DNA of 64,000 nt from Eleginops maclovinus (GCF_036324505.1 NC_086370.1:21104790-21168789); one strand, 5' to 3'. Shown: positions 1-15,589, counted from the first letter of the stretch. Numbers and translations are program-made. Notes: a model not told the origin generated them from the letters alone.

Positions 1-194
1 CAGTGGGGTATTAAACAATTGTATTACATCACATGCCATTTCTTAGACGCTTTTAGCCCAAGCGACTTACACACACAATACTGTGGGGCCACAGGAGCAA
101 TTTGGGGTTACGTTTCTTGCCCAGTGATCTCTGGGTCTGAAGATCAGCTCACTGACCCACTGCCTCCCTCTTTTATGTCGTATAACAAAACCAT

Positions 195-345
195 TCCGCT
201 TGTGTTATTCACAGACCTTATTTCAGGCAGTTGACTTCAAGAGGAGGAAACAGGAAGTGCTAAAATGAAATGCTATAGTAGGCCTACCCGAGTTAAAGGA
301 CTCATTCCTGCACCTCTCTATTTGGACAACAGAAAACCAGATATG
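195..345 (+). repeat. Family B fragment (3' part)
   Basis: The stretch holds ACCTTATTTCAGGC, TTGACTTCAAGA, CAGGAAGTGCTAAAATG and GGACTCATTCCTGCACC in the same order as the right half of the copies near 57.9 and 59.6 kb. The left half with GCTAAGCTAAAG is absent. It is a truncated copy of a dispersed non-coding element. Confidence 0.7.
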
Positions 346-2236
<1,891 letters not shown>

Positions 2237-2300
2237 AGCAAATACAAATGGAGTAACAGATATGACTCTTAATTCTCCCCTGTAATGAAATAAGGCCTCG

Positions 2301-2303
<3 letters not shown>

Positions 2304-2369
<66 letters not shown>

Positions 2370-2379
2370 CGTGTGTGTG
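2304..2379 (+). repeat. (TG)n microsatellite
   Basis: Pure TG to about 2365, then GCGTGCGTG interruptions to 2379. It is complementary in sense to the AC array just upstream. Confidence 0.98.
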
Positions 2380-2520
2380 GAACTGTGTTTCAGGTGTTGC
2401 AGAGCTGTTATAACCAGCATCGCCTCTTGAGGGCAGAATAACTCTGCAGGAAAATAAAGAATCAACATTTTTTTTAAAGATTTACTTTCACTCCTTCTAT
2501 TTCTTCTTCTCATTCCCTCC

Positions 2521-2594
2521 AACCTGCTTCCTTCTTTCTTTCCTTCTTTCTTTAATTCTTTCTTTCTTTCTTTCTTTCTTTCTCTCTCTCTCTC
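2521..2594 (+). repeat. (CTTT)n/(CT)n polypyrimidine microsatellite
   Basis: Imperfect CTTT tetranucleotides pass into a CT dinucleotide run. All-pyrimidine tracts of this kind can form triplex DNA, but no function is implied here. Confidence 0.95.
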
Positions 2595-3224
2595 TTGGTG
2601 GTGTCACAGGCTTCACTGCTTTACCAATTCCATCAAAAAGCTATTTAACAAACCGCAGACCTGTGCAGCCGTGCCTGCAATGCCTTTACCTTTATTGTTC
2701 GATCTCTCTCTCTCCTACTGTCTTTCAATCTGTCTGCCTCTCTTTTTCCACCCCTAACATTTTCTCCTTTCCTCAGAGTACTCAGTCCTCTTTCTCAACG
2801 TCTTGATTTCTCTTTCTGCTTTTTCTTCCTCTAACCCCCAATCTGTTCACTTGTCAGCTCCACACCTTTCTCCTCCCTGTTTATATCTGTCACTCTGTTA
2901 ATTCAGTTGAAAGAGTTGCCTTGAGAGGAGAAAAACTGTGTTTTCTAACCACATAACTTCATGCGTTGTCATGCTTTATAAACAGCACTTAAGGCGATAT
3001 CAAAACCTGCATTTAATGTCATTTTAAATCAGGCTTTAAATCCTCCTTTAGCTTCATTAGGGAATAGTTCCTGGATCGTTGCATCTAAAGAGAATTTAAA
3101 AACCAGCCATGTCCTGTCAGAAAGGATGTATTTCAAGATGCAATATTCAGAGCTTTGCAAAGAAGAACCACTAGTAAACACTTATGGAACATTCAAGCAT
3201 AAACCTCTTGAGATTGACCATCCT
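2595..3224. other. CT-rich then unique sequence
   Basis: 2695-2885 is pyrimidine-rich without a clean unit. The rest is ordinary A+T-rich sequence. No gene or element is recognised. Confidence 0.5.
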
Positions 3225-3480
3225 GTTTTGCCAACTAGAGCCGACTAGCCAACTGGGAATTAGCTTAGCATACAGATGGAGACAAGGGTTTGAAAAGCAG
3301 TTTTATTAAAAGTTAAAATGTACTCCGACCAACAAAAGCAAACTGCTTCATATGTTCAGATGCATCAACAAAACACAAACATTTAGTGGTTTAAAACAGC
3401 TGCAGCACAAACATTCTTTCATGCTAAGCTATGCTAATTAGCTCCCTGCTTTAGCTTCATGCTTAATACATGAAACACAT
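3225..3480. repeat. Possible old dispersed element (TTAGCTTAGCAT type)
   Basis: Contains AATTAGCTTAGCATACAGA at about 3258-3276 and, after an insert-like middle, ATGCTAAGCTATGCTAATTA at 3421-3440. Paired AGCTTAGCAT / ATGCTAAGCT motifs are common in fish dispersed repeats. The family assignment is from memory and uncertain. Confidence 0.4.
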
Positions 3481-3500
3481 ATTTAGTTTTTTAATAATAC

Positions 3501-3662
3501 ACTGAAAAAACTGAAACGTTGACTTTAATTAAATGTATTACGTCAATTTTATTAGGTTAGTTGAATAATATTCAAATATTAGGTTCAACTACCGAAAATC
3601 AGTTATGTGAATTTGGTTGATATGATACATTTAATTAAAGTCAATGTTTCAGTTTTTTCTGT
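3501..3662. mobile_element. 162-bp inverted-repeat MITE
   Basis: The left arm 3501-3538 and right arm 3625-3662 are reverse complements with 2 mismatches in 38 bp. The arms carry GACTTTAATTAAATGTAT and its complement. An A+T-rich loop of about 86 bp lies between and has no coding capacity. This is the structure of a non-autonomous DNA transposon; its superfamily cannot be fixed without a target-site duplication. Confidence 0.85.
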
Positions 3663-5117
3663 ATATTGAAAACAAATTGAGTTAACCTTGAATATTAAAA
3701 CGGGCATTGACTGGTTCCTTACTTTATTCTTCTTGGCACAGCAAGTTTCTCTGTGTCTTTTGAAATGCAGAAGTGATACTGTGATATTGCAGGGTTATTA
3801 CTTTCTCGAATTCATCGCTTTTAGATGCAAAAGTGACAGTCTCGCTTCCTCACATTAGCTCATCGCTGCTTAGTGGCCCTAAAGGAAAACACTTCCCCCT
3901 CGTGTCTCCAGTCCTTCTTCTTCCAACACAGCAGTGACTTTTGTGCACTATTTGTGGATGTGTTTCTTGTTGACAGTGCTTTGTGTAAACTCCGATTTCC
4001 CTCTTGCAGCTGGCTGCGAGGTGCCCACATTTTGGTGCTTCAGGCTGTGCCCTCGGTTGTTTTCTGATCCATTTTCTCATCTAACACTGCCAAAGTAAAA
4101 GCAGCCAGCTACAGTCCTCCTGGTCTCTCTGGTTAGCAGTTCTCCCACCGACCAGAAAAGACTATTTGAGTGAGACGTTACGAGAGGTCATTATTAATTT
4201 CAGACACATCTTAACCTCAAGACTTCAGTTTTACTCTCAGCTCTGCAGCCACACACAGTTACATTTGTTCATAGATTCCTAAACTTTAATAGCTAATTTA
4301 AAGACAATATTTCATATACAATTTACCATCTTCAACACTGAACAATCACCAGACTGTTATGAGGAGGAGAAAGACCATTTGTGTTTGTTTTGTCAAAATG
4401 TTTCAAGAGGGAAAAAGTGTTGCAGCATTGGATGGATTTGTATTTCCAACAGAGCAGCAAGCATCTGCGGGGATAACATTTACAAAAGCACGTGGTTGGC
4501 AAAGTATTTACATAATGTGGCTTTAGTAAAAACATATGGTACATCTGTATAGAAATACATATACATGTAGTGTACATTGTGCATGGATCTATGCGTCAAT
4601 AACACATTCCTTCTGTTTGATTTGGAAGTCCTTTAGGAAACAAAATAGTCACATAAGACTCAAGACCCAAAATAAAAGAGATCCTAACACAACAGAAGGT
4701 TAAACAGAACATGAATTATCTCTACAACAGACGTCAGGTTCAAACAGATCTCGATGTGACTCTGGAGGTCTGGGATGTTTCGCCCTTGGTGTGTTACTCC
4801 CTCATGCTGTGTGGGAGTGTGTTATCTGTGTGTGGGGGGGAGGAGGAGGGGGTGTTGTTCAGCAGGAGGCCTGAGATTGTGCTGAGACAAGGGGGAAATG
4901 TCAGGGCCACGGACAGTCTGGACATCCTGGCTGCACAGCATCCTCCTCTCCTCCTTCACATCCCCAATTCCCTCTCCAACAATCATCTCTACCTCTGTCA
5001 CTCCCTTTTCTCCCCCCTCATCTCCTCACCCACGTTGCTGGCTTGAACTAAGCAGCAGTGGCAGTAATAGACATCGAGTTACAATTAATCCTGCCTCGCT
5101 CGATTTGCCGATAGTCA
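3663..5117. other. Unique sequence, no gene recognised
   Basis: Moderately A+T-rich. The open frames at 3850-4080 (antisense) and 4711-5197 (sense) show no recognised domain, and the latter is low complexity. No splice-bounded exon stands out. Confidence 0.45.
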
Positions 5118-5212
5118 TCCTGCTGAGAGAAGAGGAGGAAGGGAGGGAGGCGAAGAAGAAGGAGAAGGAGAGGAAAGTAGAGACGAGGGAGAAATAAAAG
5201 AAAGAGATTAGC
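5118..5212 (+). repeat. Polypurine tract
   Basis: Nearly uninterrupted A/G on this strand, mixing GGAGGAAGG and GAAGAAGGAGAAGG. It is low complexity, so the translated Glu/Lys-rich frame is not a gene. Confidence 0.85.
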
Positions 5213-5309
5213 CAAAATGGAGAATAGACAAGGTGCAGTAACTTCTGTAAAAGCAATTCAACTCGATGCTTTACTGTTTTGAATCAGAATTTGATTGTTT
5301 GTAGACACA

Positions 5310-5795
5310 CAAACAGAAGTTAGCATCGCACGGGTTCCTCCACAAGAGCAGTGGGATTTCCCTGGAACATTTCGGTATATTCCAGAAAATCTGCTCTTTC
5401 GCAAAAACTTTTTGATACTAAACACGTTTAGTTCAGGAGGATCTTTACATCCTGACAACACGCTATGTTTTTTAAGTGTTAATGCAAATTACAAGCTTAC
5501 GTAATGCTATAAACAAACTACACCATGGTCACCATTGCTAAATTTAAGGCGGACTTGTGTGGCCGTGATGACGTTTAGTCGTCTAATTTAATAACTTGAT
5601 TTATGACAAATAGAAGCTTCGAACATTCTCCAGTGGGGATGTTTACTGATGTATTTTATGTCGTAGGAAACCTAAAGTTGAACATCTCACAAGGGTTATA
5701 AACAGACCTTATTTCAGGCTTGTAATCACAGAAAGAGGGAACTAAAAGTTGTAAAATAATGAGACTTTCCCGGGTTTTAGGACTCGTTAGAGAAT
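5310..5795 (+). repeat. Family B copy, diverged
   Basis: In order it shows AGTTAGCATCGC, CAGTGGGATTTCCCTGG, TTTGATACTAAACACG, GTGATGACGTTTAGTCGTCT, ACCTTATTTCAGGCTTGTAA and GGGTTTTAGGACTCGTTA. This matches the order in the 57.6 and 59.2 kb copies. The GCTAAGCTAAAGGCGG core has decayed to GCTAAATTTAAGGCGG. Confidence 0.75.
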
Positions 5796-6023
5796 AAAGA
5801 AGAAGACGAGGAAAGTTCTGAAAGTGTTTATCATTTCCGGATTGATTCTCATCGAAGCAAAGCACAAAAACAGAGTAATTTGATCTGATGATAGAGACAT
5901 GCAAAACATTTAGAAAGAAGGATGTAATGGCTCTCTTTCTTCAGCTAATTGGACTCCACAGGACATGGTGATTGTGGGTAAACCCTTAAACTCCATCTAC
6001 CAGCTGTGCACAGAAAAACAACA

Positions 6024-6075
6024 AGGAGACTCAAGAAGAAAGAAGAAGAGAGAGAGGAGGAGGAGGAGTGTAATC
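6024..6075 (+). repeat. GA-rich polypurine tract
   Basis: AAGAAGAAAG and GGAGGAGGAGGAG runs. A simple repeat immediately upstream of a CpG-rich patch. Confidence 0.85.
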
Positions 6076-6084
6076 TGTTCTGTG

Positions 6085-6320
6085 CAGAGTGTGAGTCCTG
6101 AGAGCCCGTCCTCGGCGGTCAGCGTGTTTTTCCTCTTGGCTCGTGGTTTCCTGTGGAGAAAGGCTTTGGCTGCGGCGCGGCGCGGTGCGGTGCTCTGCTC
6201 GAGGATGTAAATGTGGAGCTTTAAACAGGTGGCACATTACTCACTGGCATTTGGAGAGCGTCGCTGCGGGGCGACTTTCGCGGGCTTCTGCACTTCCGCC
6301 CTGCAGGCGTAGTTTCCTGG
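6085..6320. promoter_or_regulatory. CpG-rich patch, possible regulatory island
   Basis: CpG is clearly denser than in flanking DNA, with GCGGCGCGGCGCGGTGCGG at about 6172-6190 and further CGTCGC, GGGGCGAC and TTTCGCGGG downstream. Unmethylated promoters can keep CpG, but the patch is only about 240 bp and no exon is visible. A decayed G+C-rich repeat is an alternative. Confidence 0.3.
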
Positions 6321-6454
6321 GATGGCGATGGGCTTTTTCCTGGAAGCCTGGAAGTTTCCTCTGTCTCTCTACAGCTCTGTGTCGTTGCAGTAAGAGAACA
6401 AACACAGATCTGTCCTCCATTTTATCTTCTCTAGTGTTAACATGTATTTTATGC

Positions 6455-6765
6455 TGCCTCCATTGGACTCCTTTGTTTACGTCCAGAACATAGTGACATC
6501 ACTGTTCCCCTTAAACTCCTATTGGCTAGCACCCCAACACATTGTACAAGATAGGCTAAGGGGCAAGACATCTCTAAGCTGGTTGACCCATCACAACAGA
6601 GCCGGCCAGCTAACCAATCAGAGCAGACTGGGCTTTGGTTTCAGGCAGAGGGTGAAAAGAGGTGCTGCAGCACAGGCAGTATGAGAAAAATAAAGAGCTT
6701 TTTGAACATTAAAGCATGGAGACATGTCCCAGGAGAGACACTAAATACAGAAATGAGATATTTTC
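6455..6765 (-). repeat. Family A copy
   Basis: Carries CATTGGACTCCTTTG, CATAGTGACATCACTG, CAACACATTGTACAAGATAG, CTAACCAATCAGAGCAGACT, CAGGCAGTATGAGAAAAATA and AACATTAAAGCATGGAGACA. This is the reverse order and strand of the full-length copy at 54710-55159. Both tips are missing or diverged. Confidence 0.85.
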
Positions 6766-8144
6766 TTACACATACAAACAGTTTTCTTGTTTTATTCTCT
6801 TTGCAAATTCAGGTTTGGAGCTAAATCCATAATCACACTGCATCGGTGGAGTATCGATCAAAATGAATAATGAATGCTGGGCGATGCAAGGTAAGGATAA
6901 ACGAATAAACCTTGTGATTCATAATAAGTCAAAAGCTGCTCAACTATAACATGTTTAAAATATGAATGCTGAATAATGATATGTCAGCATTTAATGGAAA
7001 TCATTCGTTTATTTTTTATGCACTTGGAGACGCTTTCTGTCTGTGTGCATCCTCTCTGCAAGGCCACTTGAGTTTCTCCTCTCCACGATGTTATCTGTTG
7101 GCACTTCAATACGAGTCAAATGGATAAAGTTTGCAGGCCTGCTGGAATAAAGCTGAAAGGCTTTGAAGAGGTCCTCTGATACACAAAGCAGACGGAGAGG
7201 AATATAAGGTGTAGATTAAAGTGACATCAAGTCAAACCTTCACTCCTGATATGCAGCCAACAGTTAGATGCCTCAGTCCACAGGCCTGTCTGATTCGTCT
7301 ACTCTCTGCTAAAAGGCTTCTTATTCCGCGGGTCAGTAAACAAAATGGGCTGCGGGGCCGGTTAATGGCCCTCATGGCAGGAGAGGGACTATTCTTAAAT
7401 CGCTCTGGTTCTCCGGGAAAAAGAGCTTACACTTCTCATTTAGTTGCTGGGTTTTTAAACAAGAGATGATAAACTGGAAGGGTTTGGAAAGCTTTTTAGC
7501 TCTTTATTTGAGGAATTTCACACACAGCACAATATAAAACATAAGCAGCACTCACAGTCTCACAGCTCTTAAACTGAGCCAGGACAGTGTGGACATGTCA
7601 AGTAAAGATTGATGTAGATCTGCAGAGGAAGGATAGGATGGAAAGCTCAAAAAGTCATGCTGAATGGATCCCTCTAAAGATAATTGAATAAAGTTCATTT
7701 AAAAGTAAACCCTCTGTTCAACACGATGACACACAGGTTGAGAGTTCAGGAAACAATTGAGAAATATTATTTCTTGCTAAAATTCTAATTATACAAGCTT
7801 TGCGCATGTGAAAGAACGGGTTTACAGGTAATATAAATTAAGTAATTTATCAAATATATACCTTAATTATGCAATGTACCATGGGAGATACAGAATGTAA
7901 GTTTAAAAATAAAGGTAAAGCTTTGAAAAACAGTCTCATTTGAGCCTTGATACATCAGAAAATAGTGAAATATAAATGCATGATTACACATATAAGGGCT
8001 GACATACTGAGAAAATAATGTTGATATTTCTTAATAAAAAGCTGAGAAGAAGTTAGATTCTGCTTTATTTTCTTACACAAGGCCAATCATTGGGTAACGT
8101 GTGTGCCACCTGAACAGCTTCCTCCCCTCTGCTACCCCTCGTCA
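6766..8144. other. Unique sequence with a complex island at 7020-7470
   Basis: No repeat recognised. The 7020-7470 part has higher complexity and balanced composition, including GGGGCCGGTTAATGGCCCTC at about 7354-7373. That would fit a conserved non-coding element, but nothing in the sequence alone proves it. 7690-8060 is A+T-rich. Confidence 0.4.
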
Positions 8145-8592
8145 AAGAAAGAAAGATAAAGATGGATCTTTATTTATCCTCCGATGGGGAAATTCAGTGT
8201 TCCACTCTGTGTTTTATTATACATGCACATGCATTTGCAAAGCATACATCTCTTCTCCACACTACCTCTGTTAAACAAGGCCCGGGACCCCCACTGACAC
8301 TGGCTTTATCCACCCCATAACAACTATATGCATTACAACATCTTGTTCTTTTAAAAATGTAAATCCTGCACATGTTGCACATCTCTTCTCCACACGTCTA
8401 AGTATTTGTCATATGCATATTATGTACATTTGTTATAATAGTCTTAATATAGTTCTTGAAATTGCTGTCCTATTTATATTTCATTTGTTTCCTGCATATT
8501 TCTTCTTTCTGTGTATTTGTATGCATCACATATACCAAAGCAAAATCCTCAGTGTGAAGCTACTTGGTAATAAAACCGATTCTGATCCATAT
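8145..8592 (+). repeat. LINE 3'-end-like relic
   Basis: Begins with GATGGATCTTTATTTATCCT and GATGGGGAAATTCAGTG near 8160-8197. It ends with GTAATAAAACCGATTCTGAT at 8567-8586. Both resemble the tails of dispersed fish LINE-like repeats, whose ends read AATAAA.CTGATTCTGA. No reverse transcriptase coding remains. Confidence 0.55.
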
Positions 8593-10812
<2,220 letters not shown>

Positions 10813-11084
10813 CTTCATCTTTCAATTTCTCTAATCCTCTCCTGCCTCCTATTCTCCATTCATTCCACATCTCTCTCTCCCCCCTTCTCTCTCCCTGCTT
10901 CTTGGCCCTCCGTCTGCCTCTGAGCCGGAGGTGCCGGTTGCTATTTGGATGATTTAGTCTGAGAGGGAGAGAGGGATTTCATTAGCTGTTTACCTGAGGG
11001 CCTCTGCTACCTGTGGTGCTGTAAGGCTGCTTTATTAAAAAACGAAAAAAAGCCAACGTTCGGCTGTGGAGGAGCGCAGGGGGG

Positions 11085-11170
11085 GTGCTCAGCGGGTCGG
11101 GGTTCACCCCGGTGCATCTGGCCATGGGTTCGAGTCCTGGGAGCGGGAGCGCACCTGTGGGTGTGCAGGA
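11085..11170 (+). repeat. Possible tRNA-derived SINE head
   Basis: GTGCTCAGCGGGT resembles an A box region and GGGTTCGAGTCCTGG at about 11127-11141 is a good B box. Spacing fits a tRNA-like promoter, but no cloverleaf can be folded confidently. The downstream sequence is not a recognised SINE body. Confidence 0.45.
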
Positions 11171-11306
11171 TGCTTCATGTATAATGCAAGACATGATGTA
11201 ATGAACAAAGGGGGATGAAATATGTGCAGAGTCCTTTGAGTGGGTGTGCACCTCAACATTGGTTTAATAAAAAGCTACACCTCGCTGGTATAGAGCTTCA
11301 ACACGG

Positions 11307-11562
11307 CGTGGTGAGGTGGGGAGGTGGTGAGGTGGTGAGGTGGTGAAGTGGTGAGGTGGTGAAGTGGTGAGGTGGTGAAGTGGTGAAGTGGTGAGGTGGT
11401 GAAGTGGTGAGGTGGTGAGGTGGTGAGGTGGTGAGGTGGTGAAGTGGTGAAGTGGTGAAGTGGTGAAGTGGTGAGGTGGTGAAGTGGTGAGGTGGTGAAG
11501 TGGTGAAGTGGTGAGGTGGTGAAGTGGTGAAGTGGTGAGGTGGTGAAGTGGTGAGGTGGTGA
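11307..11562 (+). repeat. 8-bp minisatellite GTGGTGAR, about 32 units
   Basis: Tandem GTGGTGAG and GTGGTGAA units, with one irregular unit (GTGGGGAG) near the start. Because 24 bp equals three units, each antisense frame gives an 8-residue periodic peptide rich in His, Thr, Ser and Pro; this is not a gene. The + strand is G-rich and C-free. Confidence 0.97.
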
Positions 11563-12262
11563 GTTTGAGTCCATTTAGAACAAAAACAACTTGTAAGAAA
11601 GGAAATATTTCATTAAAAGCCTTCAACACTTTTCACAAGTTTGGTTCCAGGTTATTAAAGGAGGATTTATCACAACTTGAGCTTTATTTTAAGCATTTTG
11701 ATATCTTTACAATGTCTGCTTCTGACAATTTCTTAATGTTTCAGTCACACCAAACTAGGTATGCCTCTAATATCAGCTCCAACAAGTCGAAGTCGAGTCC
11801 AAAAAGTGGTAGATTTGACTCAAAAAGTCCAGAGAAAATAAAGTCCTGTTCAAGAACAAAATAAGCAAAGGTGTATTTCCAATGCTGATCCTGTAATCTC
11901 CTGCGTGACCATGCACACAACCTTTCATTTCTGCTACTGCATACTACATTGTAAACACCAAACTAGTTGTCAAGTAGGTATGAATAGCAAAGTTAAAAGT
12001 AGATAATTGTCCCAGATTATTCCCTCATTTGCGTCAGGCATCACCTCTAAGACCGAAGCAAATCTTAGTCCAGTGAAGGGGGTTTAAAATGGACAGCTTG
12101 AGTTTTATTTTATTGATGTGGCTAACCTTAAAGGTGTGTAGAATATTTGAATATCATGCAACTGTTTCTCGCCCAGGACAGTTTTCCCTATCAAGTTGTG
12201 GTATTCCAAGATCTCAGAGGGATGGCAAACGCTTTATGCAACCAGGCATTTCCTTTAGGTTG
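11563..12262. other. Unique sequence, no gene recognised
   Basis: A+T-rich. The frame at 11556-11864 is Ser/Lys-rich and ends without a donor-like boundary. Nothing else is seen. Confidence 0.45.
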
Positions 12263-12926
<664 letters not shown>

Positions 12927-13174
12927 GCAACATATAATATTATTCAAATTCAACATATTTTTTACTCCCACATGCTCCTCTCACATGTGGATAGAAACAT
13001 TTAACATGCAGAGAACTTGCAGCCAGAAATGACCGTGGACATGGAAAATATAAGTTATCATTTACCATACACACAACTCCATGCAGACACACACACACGG
13101 AAAACAGAAACAAATACAGAAAGCCACAGGGAGGAATAAAGTTGAGGAGACAGGAAGAGGATACAGGACCCAAT

Positions 13175-13500
13175 TAGGGTTTTCCTTTTCCTGTAGTGTG
13201 TCATATAGGTTTTAATGCATGTCAATGGTCTGTAAAAGTTGGAATCCCAAAGTTTCTCTCCTTCACACTTCCCCCCTAGCTGACAGCCCTCCATTGGACT
13301 CCTATGTTTACTTCCGTAACATAATGACATCACTATGTAACATGTGTGTTTCTATTGTCTAGCGCTTCAACACATTGCACCTAATAGACTAAGGGGCGTG
13401 ACATCTTTAACCAGCTGACCAATCACAACAGAGCCGGCCAGCTAACCAATCAGAGCAGACTGGGCTCTGGTTTCAGACAGAGGGTGAAAAGAGGAGCCGA
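13175..13500 (-). repeat. Family A copy, truncated
   Basis: From the tip inwards it shows CATATAGGTTTTAATGCATG, CATTGGACTCCTATG, ACATAATGACATCACTATG, CAACACATTGCACCTAATAG, ACCAATCAGAGCAGACTGGG and GAGGGTGAAAAGAGGAG. It then stops abruptly near 13500, missing the tip with AATAAAGAGCT. Confidence 0.85.
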
Positions 13501-13559
13501 TTTCACAATGTCAATTAAAGAGAGACATAATTGATGTATGATTTGGATCAGCTAAACAT

Positions 13560-13668
13560 GTAATTGGCTGTTCTTTGGTCCATGCTACATACTTCCATCC
13601 AAGCTTCAGGAAAATCGAGCCTGTAGTTTTTGCGTAATCCTGCCGACAGACAGCCAAACCGAGACATG
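13560..13668 (+). repeat. Dispersed repeat relic (TAGTTTTTGCGTAATCCTG type)
   Basis: Holds CTACATACTTCCATCCAAGC followed by GTAGTTTTTGCGTAATCCTG and GACAGACAGCC. This string recurs in fish genomes, usually near LINE remnants. The assignment is from memory. Confidence 0.5.
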
Positions 13669-14097
13669 ACTAGATGAAATATCTGGACCCACAGATCTAT
13701 TATAGTCTGAGACATTTGAAATAACCCACAGACTCCCAGATTTGCTTTGATACGACTCCAAAGTAAAAAAGACAGAATAATCGGAGGCATCATGCTCACC
13801 ATTCCTGAGTCTTCCTCTTGGGATCGGTTGGAAGAGATAGCGCTGACAGACAGGCGGCAGGGTGGAAAGGTTGCGTCGGAGGCCCATCACTCTGGGAGAG
13901 GGCCTCGGAGCTTTACACCCCTGGAAAAGCACCACCTCTGCAGAAGGGCGAGCATCGTGGGAGGCCTCTTCCGCTCTGATGCTCGCCGTGGGTGCAGCGC
14001 TGCCGGAGCACCTGAATGCACTTGTTTTGAGGAAACTGAGTATTTGCAGAAAGCCGATATGTGAAAGTGAATGTAGATCGGCAGGTGGACAGATTAT
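13669..14097. other. Unique G+C-richer sequence
   Basis: Open on both strands for about 100 codons (13747-14064 sense and 13606-13935 antisense). Neither translation has a recognised domain, and dual openness in a G+C-richer patch is expected by chance. It may be the remnant of an unknown element. Confidence 0.35.
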
Positions 14098-14268
14098 GAA
14101 AGGGGGCCTATTGTGATTATTTTAAGGGTTCATATTAGTATTTACTGTCCCTACTCATGCTCCATGCTTTATTGTTCAAAAAGCTCTTTATTTTTCTCAT
14201 ACGGCCACTTTCCACCCTCTGTCTGAAACCAGATCCCAGTCTGCTCTGATTGGTTAGCTGGAGCCGAA
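14098..14268 (+). repeat. Family A copy, 5' part only
   Basis: Starts with GAAAGGGGGCCTATTGTG, which parallels the tip of the full copy at 54710. It continues through AGCTCTTTATTTTTCTCATA and CTGCTCTGATTGGTTAGCTG, then breaks off at about 14268. Confidence 0.85.
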
Positions 14269-14329
14269 GAAAAATACATTTCTATTACTGAAACTAGGAT
14301 CTCAGGAGGGGAGCGGTGTCGCAGCTGGA

Positions 14330-14600
14330 GCTACTTTTTTTTTTACTCCATCACTCACAGTTTCCCTCCCCCCTTTCTCTCCCTTCTGACCTTTTTCTGT
14401 CACTTTTTCTTCTGACCTCCTGTAGTCCTTCCACCTGCTACTCTATACCCTTCCCCTATAGTGTCCTCTAATGTCACTACCCCCCCAGCTGCCATTTCCT
14501 CACTCTTTCACCCTCAATCCACTCCTGTCAACCCCAAGCTTTCCAGTCTCCTTCCACAAGTCCTTCACTGACAGCCTCTCCTCACGCACTCCTCCTATAA
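14330..14600. other. Pyrimidine-rich sequence
   Basis: Long C/T-rich stretch without a regular unit, starting with a T10 run. No coding or repeat-family signal. Confidence 0.5.
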
Positions 14601-14656
14601 AATGCTGACTCATTTCAGGGTGTTGGGACTCATTCCTGCACCACTCTATAGTCATG
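14596..14656 (+). repeat. Family B fragment (3' tip)
   Basis: AAAATGCTGACTCATTTCAG and GGGACTCATTCCTGCACCAC match the right end of family B as seen at 58107-58155 and 31975-32015. Confidence 0.6.
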
Positions 14657-14678
14657 AAAACCCCTGCCTGTCATTTCA

Positions 14679-14704
14679 CCCCCCCCACCCCCCCCCACCC
14701 CCCC
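14679..14704 (+). repeat. C-rich simple repeat
   Basis: Three runs of seven or more C separated by single A residues. The complementary strand has G runs that could stack as a G-quadruplex, although only three long runs with one-base loops are present. Confidence 0.9.
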
Positions 14705-14827
14705 ATTCTCCATCAAACACCCCACTTCCTGTCAATCTACCTCCTTGGTACATGACCCATTTACAGCTAATCCTGTGAACCTTCCTCCTGTATGACCTCC
14801 CATCCAACCTTTTTGTAGTCAGCTGGT

Positions 14828-14828
<1 letters not shown>

Positions 14829-14872
<44 letters not shown>
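14829..14872 (+). repeat. (AC)22 microsatellite
   Basis: Pure AC dinucleotides over 44 bp. Confidence 0.98.
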
Positions 14873-14875
<3 letters not shown>

Positions 14876-15589
14876 CACAGACGTTATCAACACTGCCCAT
14901 AGTCAAAACGTTGTACTTTTCAAATAGTAGAGTATCTTTGCAGACTATTTACATCCACCAGTATAAACACAGATAACATACTACAGGACAGGGCAAAGCT
15001 AAATCCAAAAAGCAACAGGAGAATATGAAGCATCACATCCAAAACTACCATGTATTTTTCCTCGTGTCTGTTCTGTTGAATTCAAACGCCAAATGTTGAA
15101 AAGCACACATATTGCAGCCTTTTCATGTGAAGACTTGAAATAGCACTCACACATCCAGCCATTCAGAGCCAGTGCTGCCTTTCTCCCTTTTTTCTGTAGC
15201 CATTTCAACCTTTTTTTCAATTCCTGCTTTCATTCAAGTCATATTGTGCTGAGAAGGAGAGGAAAAAGTTATTGGAGGGAGTCTTTCTTCTGGCCCTTTG
15301 TGAGACGGCAAAGAAAAGGCAAAGATGGAGAGGTCGCTGCTTTCTTTCACTCAAGAGGAGTGAATAGCAGGGACGATTATGATGGGCTAATATTTTACTT
15401 CCTTCATTTACTCTTAAGGTACTGACACCTTTTCAGAAATGTAATAAAAACACCCTCTTCCATTCACAGTAATTATGCTTAAAGATTTCTGGTTCTAACA
15501 GCAGCCTTTTCCCCTCTTCTCACTATCAATGCTAATGATTGAGAAAGAGTTCTTAATTCAATAGGGATGGAGAGAGAGAAACTCCCTCT
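14873..15589. other. Unique sequence, no gene recognised
   Basis: Ordinary sequence. A 33-bp stretch at 14886-14918 resembles 18143-18175, a weak hint of another dispersed repeat. Confidence 0.45.

Noticed and set aside
11264..11629. His/Thr/Ser/Pro repeat protein on the minus strand
   Set aside because: It is the 8-bp GTGGTGAR minisatellite read in different frames, with no flanking gene structure.
13606..14064. Overlapping open frames on both strands as a candidate exon
   Set aside because: No recognised domain or splice sites. Dual-strand openness in a modestly G+C-rich patch next to repeats is expected by chance.
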